From Cordilura impudica (lineage: Eukaryota > Arthropoda > Insecta > Diptera > Scathophagidae), in NCBI GenBank assembly GCA_963682025.1, contig OY821517.1:98269946-98333945 (forward strand): 64,000 bases of DNA, read 5' to 3'. A model generated the notes under the pieces. The model saw nothing but the letters and a program-made list of their open reading frames with translations, made no database searches and was not told the origin of the DNA. The position numbers and the translations under genes are program-made. Positions 57,455 through 64,000 of this stretch are shown one piece after another (position 1 is the stretch's first letter; each line of letters begins with the position of its first letter).

Positions 57455-59322
57455 CCCTACGATTCATAACCGGGTACCCGTGTACCTTTTTTGACTTTAA
57501 AGTGCTGCTGTGCCTATAATTTTTGAGATATGGACATAAAACTCCGAATCATGAGAGATTTTGGCTAAACTAAGATTTAAATATGAAAAAATTCAAAATA
57601 TTTTCAATATTTTCTTTAAAAAATGATTTTAAATGTTTTACCCCCATAAACACACAACCGGGTCCTCGGGTACCCTAATGCAATTCCTATGTAAATGCCT
57701 GACATGTAAATGAAAAAACATTTTTTTGTGTTGTTTTTATTGGAAATAAATGTCTTTTTTATTTATTTTATCATATTTTATATATATTATATTATAATTC
57801 ATCCGAATCACTATCGTTGTTATTGTGGCAATTGTAGCATTTAGTAATTGTTATGGCGTGCTCATCGCATATCGGCGTGCTACATATGCTGCAATTTTTT
57901 CTAGTTTTTCTTCTGCGCTTATTTGGAAGAAGGTTGCACATGTAGCACACGCCCGTATGTACTTTTCTGCCCCTTTGTCGTGCTGACGGAGATGTTGACG
58001 GACCTGCAGCACAAAGCACACTCTCCAACGGCCTTCCGATGATGCTTTCAATTGCATTTTTTGTTGAAAATTGGCGCACGCTTTGCACATTTGAAATTCT
58101 ATTTTCTATAACAGGAATGCACAGGTTTTCTGCCAGTTGACGCAGGAAATTCTTCCTGCGCGTCGTGGTGTATCGTGCAGTTGGATTATTTCCATAATAT
58201 ATGATGTGTGATGCAAATGCGCTCACATCAATGATGTTATAGAAAAATGCCATCGGCCATCTTTTTGTTTGTTGCTGGGTCGTGTATTCTTGGAGCGTTT
58301 GGTCCATTACGTCCACCCCACCTTTTGTTTGGTTATTTAAATTTATAATTTCTGGTTTCCCATTCTCGTCAATTTGTGCATCATCATGCATACTAGAAAG
58401 AAGGATGACCGAGTTGGACTTCCGCTGCTTATATGAGAGCATTGTTACGTTGTCGTAGAAGCCAAATAAACTTGAACCAACGTCTTTTTTTTTTTGTCTT
58501 CTTTCATCTCCGCAGGGATGTAAGCTTTGTTGTGGCGGAGTGTACCCACAATGCTGAGCTTTTCTACTTTTAGTTGCCTAGCCAACGGCAGCGTCGTAAA
58601 AAAATTATCCATTGTTATATTTCGTCCGCTACCGTAGTATGGCCCAACTAAATCTCTCACCACTCTTTCGCCAACACCAACTTCACGACCAGTTTCTTGT
58701 TTGCCAGTATATATTTGGCCATGAAGTGGATCTGAGTTTTTGGCATCGCAAATCCACCATACTTTTATGCCATATTTTGCTGGCTTCGAGGGTATATATT
58801 GGGTGAATTTGGTTCTACCACGGTATGGATATAATTGTTCATCAATGGTCAAATATTCTGATGGCACATAATATCTGGCAAGATTTGCATTGAGCATTAT
58901 CCAAATATCGCGAATTGGCGCCGCTTTGTCTTGACGCTGCCGCTCTACCCGTGTTCTGGGGTCGTCAAACCGCATAAAACGCAGCAAATCGAAAAACCTG
59001 TTTATTCCCATGGTGGCGCGGAATATTGGGTGAGCCTGTGACGTCCACAAATCTCTTGCGTTTTCGTCATTAGAATGATTTGTGCCAGCCATCAAAATCA
59101 TTCTGCCTACTTGTGTCGCTTTAGGTACTTATATACGAACAGAAACCAGTTTTTTTTTCCAAATATCAAATTTGTACAGTTGAGAACGCAAAATATAATC
59201 AACAACAAAAATATTTACAGGAAAATATTATTTTATTTCAATAAACGCAAAACAACCTACTTCGGGTACCCGGGTACCTGGTTATGAAATTAATGGAGTT
59301 TTGCTGGTTATGAATCGTACGG
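57455..59322 (-). mobile_element. piggyBac-type transposon, internally truncated
   Basis: Ends are CCCTACGATTCATAACC (left) and GGTTATGAATCGTACGG (right), flanked by TTAA at 57451-57454 and 59323-59326. A second, inner repeat GGGTACCCG occurs near each end (57472 and 59269). Length 1868 bp is shorter than the ~2.4 kb usual for the group because the transposase N-terminus is missing. The insertion interrupts the Transib coding frame between KSYL and TKRRKV. Confidence 0.93.
57792..59101 (-). pseudogene. piggyBac transposase, N-truncated with frameshift
   Basis: The upstream frame 59101-58445 begins near MILMAGTNHSNDENARDLW and has TPIFR-type HPIFRATMGINRFFDLLRF, YLTIDEQLYPYRGRTKF (Asp 1), GIKVWWICDAKNSDPLHG and NITMDNFFTTLPLA (Asp 2). 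It then slips in an 11-A run (58485-58495) to the frame of 58442-57792, with KGGVDVMDQTLQEYTTQQQT (Asp 3) and KRWPMAFFYNIIDV. A C-terminal cysteine-rich region, CYMCNLL-CSICSTPICDEH-TKCYNC, completes it. The DDD residues and the zinc-binding tail are typical of piggyBac. About 150 N-terminal residues are lost. It would cut at TTAA without leaving a footprint. Confidence 0.92.
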
Positions 59323-60849
59323 TTAAGTATGATTTTTGTGGTCCGCCACGTTTTCTTTTTGCTAAATCCAAAATATTTTCAACTTGCAGTGACACCGATT
59401 GTCCAACCTTTTTTAAATTTATCGAACTCGCAAGCCAACTGCTATTCCCATATATTTTTAAAAACACATTTTTAGAACGCAACATTCTGAAAATCTTCTA
59501 ACGAAACTTAAAAGCACATCTTTATTACATTCTTTATTTTTGGTATTTATACCATTATTATTAAAAACTCTTACAAGCAAGTTATTAAAAATCAATTTTC
59601 GAGACAGTAAACTTGTTTGTTCTGAATGTATTTGAAAACATTCTTCACAAAGATCTTTTGCTAATATATTAAATTTACTCATTGTAGGAAAGTATTTAAT
59701 GTATATTAACAAAAAATAATGAAGGTTTTTGTTCAAAGTTAAAAAAAGTGATAGAAATATTAGCAATTTCATTTACGAAAATTAGATTTATACTTTATTT
59801 GTTTATAAAACAATATCAAAATGTTTTGACATTTACAACTTTAACAAAGCATTCTGATTAAAAATAAAGAATATTTTTTTTTTAGTTTACAGTATATTTT
59901 TAACCAATGTAAACTCAAAATATTACGAAAAATTTATTTTGATGCACTCTAACATCCAACTTTGCGCGAGTTTGCAGCTGGATATTTTAGTGAACATAGA
60001 TGATATATTAGAGCAAATTTTCATGGTAAGGGTTAAGACCATACGGAACCGCACGATAGTCAAAAGCTTAGGAAAAATTTGAAAACTATGTAAAAAAAAG
60101 GTTTTGTTATAAGCTAAATTTGAAAAGCTAAATCAACTGAAATTAGTAACTTAGCCTACATATGTATCAAAAAAATAAATGCATCTTTCAAATAAAAAAA
60201 AAATTTATCAAAGATCTATAATCGGAGTGTATCATTGAAGACGAAAATTTTTTCAACAAAATTGTTTTTTAAAATTTTTACTAAATTTAACTGACTTTGA
60301 AATCGAATATCTTCGCAGCAAATAAAGATAGCACAAAACCAAGGTCAGATTTGGAAAACTCAGAGTTTTTTGACATAAATGGAAAAAATCATCAAAAAAA
60401 TTGTATTTTCTTGCCGCTTTTTTATCACTCAGTTGAGAATAAAAGTGCACTGTGCGACGGCTCACACAGTTTTATAGTCTCTATATTAAGTGCTAAAAAT
60501 CGTGGTACTTATAAGTGCCGTCAGTTAGGAAAATTGTTAAATTGTTAATGGTTATCAACTACACAAAAAAGTGTCAACATTGACATTTTGTAAGACCAAT
60601 TTCCCTTATTTTTGGTCAAATGGTTTTTGAACTGGTCCAATAATTTGGTATATTATTTTCCATTGATTGATTGGACACGAATAAGCACAATTTCCTGGTA
60701 GAAAATTCTGTTACACCATAGTTAGTAGAGTTTTTCCTTTAGTACAAAAAAGATATTTCATTTGTTTCGTGCAGCATCATTTCAAACTTTACATGGCCAG
60801 AAGGACATCATATAATAACATCAGCAAATAACTCTGAGTAAGTCGGTTG

Positions 60850-60975
60850 TTAAAAATTAGGAATAAGAAAAATATTTTTGGGAGTCACAAACATCAACAC
60901 AAACTGAGAATTTCTTTCCAGTCGAGTTAACGATTTCCGCACGTTTGTCTGTCTGTCCGTCCGTGTGTGTCACAT
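60850..60975 (-). repeat. Second GACG-tract repeat family, fragment
   Basis: Contains GAAAAATATTTTTGGGAGTC, CACAAACATCAACACAAACT, AGTCGAGTTAACGATTTCCG and a (GTCY) tract GTCTGTCTGTCCGTCCGTGT. It looks like part of the GACG-type repeats in minus orientation and ends where a TAGGGTGACCCTT sequence begins. Confidence 0.4.
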
Positions 60976-61553
60976 TAGGGTGACCCTTAATAAAAAAAGT
61001 GTTCAAACTGTCGGTCTCACCCCCTAGAAATATGCGAATAGCAAAAAAACTGAGATATACAAAGTTTTGGGCCAATCAAAAAACGTTTAGTCGTAGCGCA
61101 AACCGATTGAAAATTTCAAGTGTGTTTATATGGGGAAAATATGACTTTTTTTCAGATTTTACGAAAATTTCGTTCTATAATTTAATTTTCCCGACAAGTT
61201 GTTATATAATTCTCGATCAGTATTTCAAAAGGCTATAAAATTTCAAAATCGAATAAAACCACGCCAAGAAATAGCAAATGCCCCAGACAACTTTTGTGCC
61301 AAAAAAAAATAGGTCATGAAATTTGATGGCATTTTTTTCAACTTTGAGAAATTGATTAAAGCCCACAATCTTTTTTGGTTTCTATACTTATAAGTACTCA
61401 GATATGAAGTAATGTTTTATTACCACGTTGTGAACCTATTGCGCATTGAGACCGAAAATTGGAAATTTTTTTGATAAAATTTTTAAAACTCCTTTTTCAA
61501 GTTTGAAAAAATTTTCTTAAACAAAATTTAAAAATATGAATCTAGCACTTTAA
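60976..61553. other. Unassigned block starting TAGGGTGACCC
   Basis: Begins with the palindrome-like GGGTGACCC and runs to the palindromic element at 61554. No coding similarity. Could be the end of another element, but no partner end was found. Confidence 0.35.
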
Positions 61554-63215
61554 GGTTTTATTAAATATATGTTGGAGATTAACTGTGTGAATTTTCAAGT
61601 AAATCCCTCTTCCAGAATTTTTTTTAACAAGGATTTTATTTTTGCGGATTTCGAGAAAAATTGGATTTTTGTGAAATATTCTTTAAATGTACTCTTTCTA
61701 AATACTTTGTATCAAAAATTCATCACTTTTCTACTTTTTAATGTTATATTTTATCTTAATAGCCTAGGGTTTCGGAAAAAATAATATGACTCCATTAACC
61801 CTTTTGGAATTGGGGTCACATATGACCCCAAGATAATAAAAGACAATTTATTAAAAAAATTCAAATATTTTGTAAGTGCTGTTGAATTTTTAGATGCGAC
61901 GCTTAAAATATAATAATCAAGTGTGTAGAACTACCGTTCCTAAAAGTTGGGATAAATCCGAGAACGTTAACCCATTATTTGCCAAGGCCAGCTTTGGATT
62001 TTAAGATATTTTAAAATAAAAATGACCTAAAACGAGTTTTTCTATTAAACTCGTTGATACCACTATTTAGAATTTAAGAAAAATAATTCGGTTAATTTTT
62101 ATTTATTTATCCCTTCAGTGCTCCTGAGATCAAAATTATTCATTGTGATATATCTCTGGTGCAATTATCTGCTTATTGCTCGCGAATATAAATTAAAACA
62201 ACTTAGGTCATATGTCTAAAAAATAGGACGTTTTTTGAAATTCACTTTGATTTAATTTTGTAACTTATTCCATTAAGAGTAGTATTAATTTAATATTACC
62301 TTTTATATATATTATTATATTTGAAATTTACTTTTATTTAATAAACTGTTTAAAACTGGGAAATAAAATGTTAGAAGTTTGAAAAGATGTAGGTGACATT
62401 GAAGATAATATAAAGCGACCGATTATTAAAAATCAAAAATGTCAACCATTATAAGTAATGGCGCATCTTCACCGATTGACCTGAAATTTTTTTTTTGGAG
62501 TGAGACCGCAAGAGATTCAACTATTACTTTATTATATAAAGTAATTTTATAACAAAATTGGTTAAAAGTTGTTTTAATTTATATTCGCGAGCAATAAGCA
62601 GACAATGCACCAGAGATATATCACAATGGATAATTTTGATCTCAGGAGCACTGAAGGGTTAAATGAAAAAAAATTAACCGAATTATTTTTCTTCAATTCT
62701 ACATAGTGGTTTCATCGAGTGTAATAAAAAAACTCGTTTTCGGTAATTTTTATTTAAAAATATCTTACAATCCAAATCTGGCCTTGGCAAATAATGGGTT
62801 AACGTTCTCGGATTTATCCAAAATTTTTGGAACGAATCTTCTACACATTTGGTTATTATATTTTAAGCGTCGCATATAAAAATTGGACAGCACTTACAAA
62901 ATATTTGAATTTTTTGAATAAATTGTCTTATATTAGTTTGGGGTCATATGTGACCCCAATTCCAAAAGGGTTAATGGAGTCATATTATTTTTTTCCGAAA
63001 CCCTAGGCTATTTAGATAAAATATAACATTTAAAAGTAGAAAAGTGATGAATTTTTGATACAAAGTATTTAGAAAGAGTACATTTACAGAATATTTCACA
63101 AAAATCCAAGTTTTCTCGAAATCCGCAAAAACAAAATCCTTTTTAAAAAAATTCTGGCAAAGGGATTTACTTAATAATTCACACAGTTAATCTGCAATAT
63201 GTATTTAATAAAACC
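61554..63215. mobile_element. Palindromic (fold-back) element, 1662 bp
   Basis: The left arm 61554 to about 62195 is repeated inverted from about 62575 to 63215. Terminal sequence is GGTTTTATTAAATA on each side, flanked by TTTAA (61549-61553 and 63216-63220). Both arms hold GGGGTCACATATGACCCCAA (itself a palindrome) and TCTCTGGTGCAAT-type blocks near the centre. A 380-bp unique centre has no coding frame. The arms differ at many positions, so the element is not recent. A 5-bp AT-only duplication is weak evidence on its own, but it coincides exactly with the arm ends. Confidence 0.7.
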
Positions 63216-63259
63216 TTTAATTAATATATTGTGGTGTTATGAATAGGTGGTGTTATAAA

Positions 63260-63960
63260 TATGTGCTGGTTAAAGGCTAACTATTTGGGGTGTGGTCCTT
63301 GCAACCGGCAGAGCTTGCCACTGGTTGTGCTTGTGGTGTCCTGTGTTATGTATTTAGGAGTGTGGGGTTTTACAACCGGCAGAGTTTGCCACTGGTTGTG
63401 CTATTGCATTTGCCGATCTTACTATTGTAAGGGCAAATGGAAACTTTTGTAATAAAACTAAGGCAGTTGTTGCCGATTTAGTGTTTAAAATTCAAGTCTG
63501 TTTTATTTTGGGTTTTACACCCTTTTTATACAATTTGTCATGATCTAACTTATTCTAGCATATAGTTAGTGTTACATTTGTTTCACTCAGTACTATGAAG
63601 GATCGTATTGCTTTATTCTACATTCCAATTACAATGTTATTTGCTTGGTATGCACTCAAATAATATGAGTCACTCACATATTATTTGTTACATATTTACA
63701 TATGTACATGCCATGCATAGAACAGTTTGACTCATTATCGATATTGTCTGTTGCATATACACATTGTGTAAATGATATTTTAAATTGTCATCGATACTAT
63801 TGATTGTCTGTTCTATGTATCATGTATGCATTGTAGACATGTGTGGTACACTACACCCTTACCCTTAAGAGAAAAATTAGGGAGGTAATATTTAACTGCA
63901 TAATTTTTCTTATCAACTTCATAATACCGTTACAAAATTTCTTAAATTTATTGGTTAAAA
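63260..63960 (-). mobile_element. LTR-retrotransposon-like end, copy B (inverted)
   Basis: On the minus strand it carries the same block order as 50510-50975. It additionally shows a doublet of AACCGGCAGAGCTTGCCACT (63303 and, with one change, 63374), 71 bp apart. The doublet lies downstream of the presumed LTR end, where a primer site and leader would sit. The internal region is cut off by the palindromic element at 63215. The class is uncertain for lack of any pol sequence. Confidence 0.45.
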
Positions 63961-64000
63961 TATTTATATACAATTTGTTATTAAAATATTGTATTAATTA

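Larger units (their letters stand above)
54909..59682 (-). pseudogene. Transib transposase, split by three insertions
   Basis: Read on the minus strand from about 59682: MSKFNILAKDLCEECFQIHS, LLSFVRRFSECCVL, a frame change, NVFLKIYGNSSWLASS and KRGGPQKSYL. The piggyBac follows, then TKRRKVYALAEYVSLEKTYE, SLDHTAKRILETLYFDSQDK and the (TA)n stretch. CDSNMFMISMVPPRLTEEAT, VQYCCPIEFSYSKETK and TMVDGKAAQAIS (Asp 2) come next, then SCTVCHAKQSDF (CxxC), LSPLHARIRFMEHC and GFGNTNDGNTAIRFFDN. TVHKVLCHGENIIKYH precedes the DINE-like insert, and ISEEAQEAKNKEYKEFGRHT (Glu) and SDPLITSLR follow it. The WGCDGSSG box with Asp 1 is not found next to the (TA)n stretch. Several stops and frame changes are present. 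A GT...AG segment (56498-56550) could be a 53-bp intron. Confidence 0.85.
54418..60454 (-). mobile_element. Transib transposon 3, with nested insertions
   Basis: The left end is CACAGTGCCCTTTTTAGGGG, and the right end read inward is CACAGTGCACTTTTATTCTC. Both are flanked by CGACG (54413-54417 and 60455-60459). The transposase lies on the minus strand. Three later insertions sit inside: a DINE-like copy (55116-55886), a piggyBac (57455-59322) and a 121-bp TTAA MITE (54666-54786). A (TA)n-rich stretch at 56930-57000 breaks the coding region as well. Removing the inserts leaves about 3.3 kb, the normal Transib size. The ends and duplication are exact, so the boundaries are firm. Confidence 0.9.

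Overview
This 64 kb window is eukaryotic, AT-rich and almost wholly made of mobile DNA. I recognise no host gene, RNA gene, CRISPR array or prokaryotic feature. The repeats point to a higher fly (Diptera, Brachycera). There are many copies of a non-autonomous element with a (GTCY)n microsatellite and sub-terminal inverted repeats, like the dipteran DINE-1/mini-me (Helentron-derived) repeats. There are also two DD41D mariners, Jockey/CR1-like LINEs, piggyBac and Transib. The species assignment is inference.

Layout. 0-6 kb: a hAT transposase remnant, a LINE reverse transcriptase remnant whose tail grew into a (TTTTA)n tract, and two tandem DINE-like copies. 6-11 kb: an unclassified terminal-inverted-repeat (TIR) element at 6404-8422 and mariner scraps. 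11-14 kb: a decayed LINE that appears to split an old DINE-like copy. 14.5-25.2 kb: a dense nest. A nearly intact DD41D mariner sits inside a DINE-like copy. A composite LINE on the minus strand (16.7-20.9 kb) is broken by a DINE-like copy and by a second DD41D mariner. A full-length Transib (20924-24543) sits inside another DINE-like copy. 25-37 kb: satellites, a MITE with a repeated GTGACGGAATGAC motif, a GC-rich TIR element, and long low-complexity tracts. 37-43 kb: LINE scraps and an unfamiliar DNA transposon (39410-41950), followed by a LINE ORF1 remnant. 43.4-48 kb: a DD34D mariner split by a fold-back Transib (43601-47412). 48-54 kb: DINE-like copies, an LTR-like end and a Transib fragment ending in a hairpin. 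54.4-60.5 kb: a third TIR-bounded Transib, itself invaded by a DINE-like copy, a piggyBac and a 121-bp TTAA MITE. 61.5-64 kb: a 1.66-kb palindromic element and a second, inverted LTR-like end.

The strongest biological signal is Transib, the transposon superfamily related to the RAG1 recombinase of vertebrate V(D)J recombination. Four sets of transposase remnants are present. Three of these elements have readable ends, and five of those six ends begin CACAGTG, the canonical recombination-signal heptamer. Each of the three is flanked by an exact GC-rich 5-bp target duplication (CGATG, CGCCT, CGACG). The second signal is a pair of elements with GGGCAATTCC-type ends and apparent 4-bp target duplications, each carrying several copies of its own GTGAC-containing motif. 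One of them encodes a DDE-like protein I cannot assign to a named superfamily. Every coding region seen is broken by stops, frameshifts or deletions, so the autonomous elements look inactive as they stand here.
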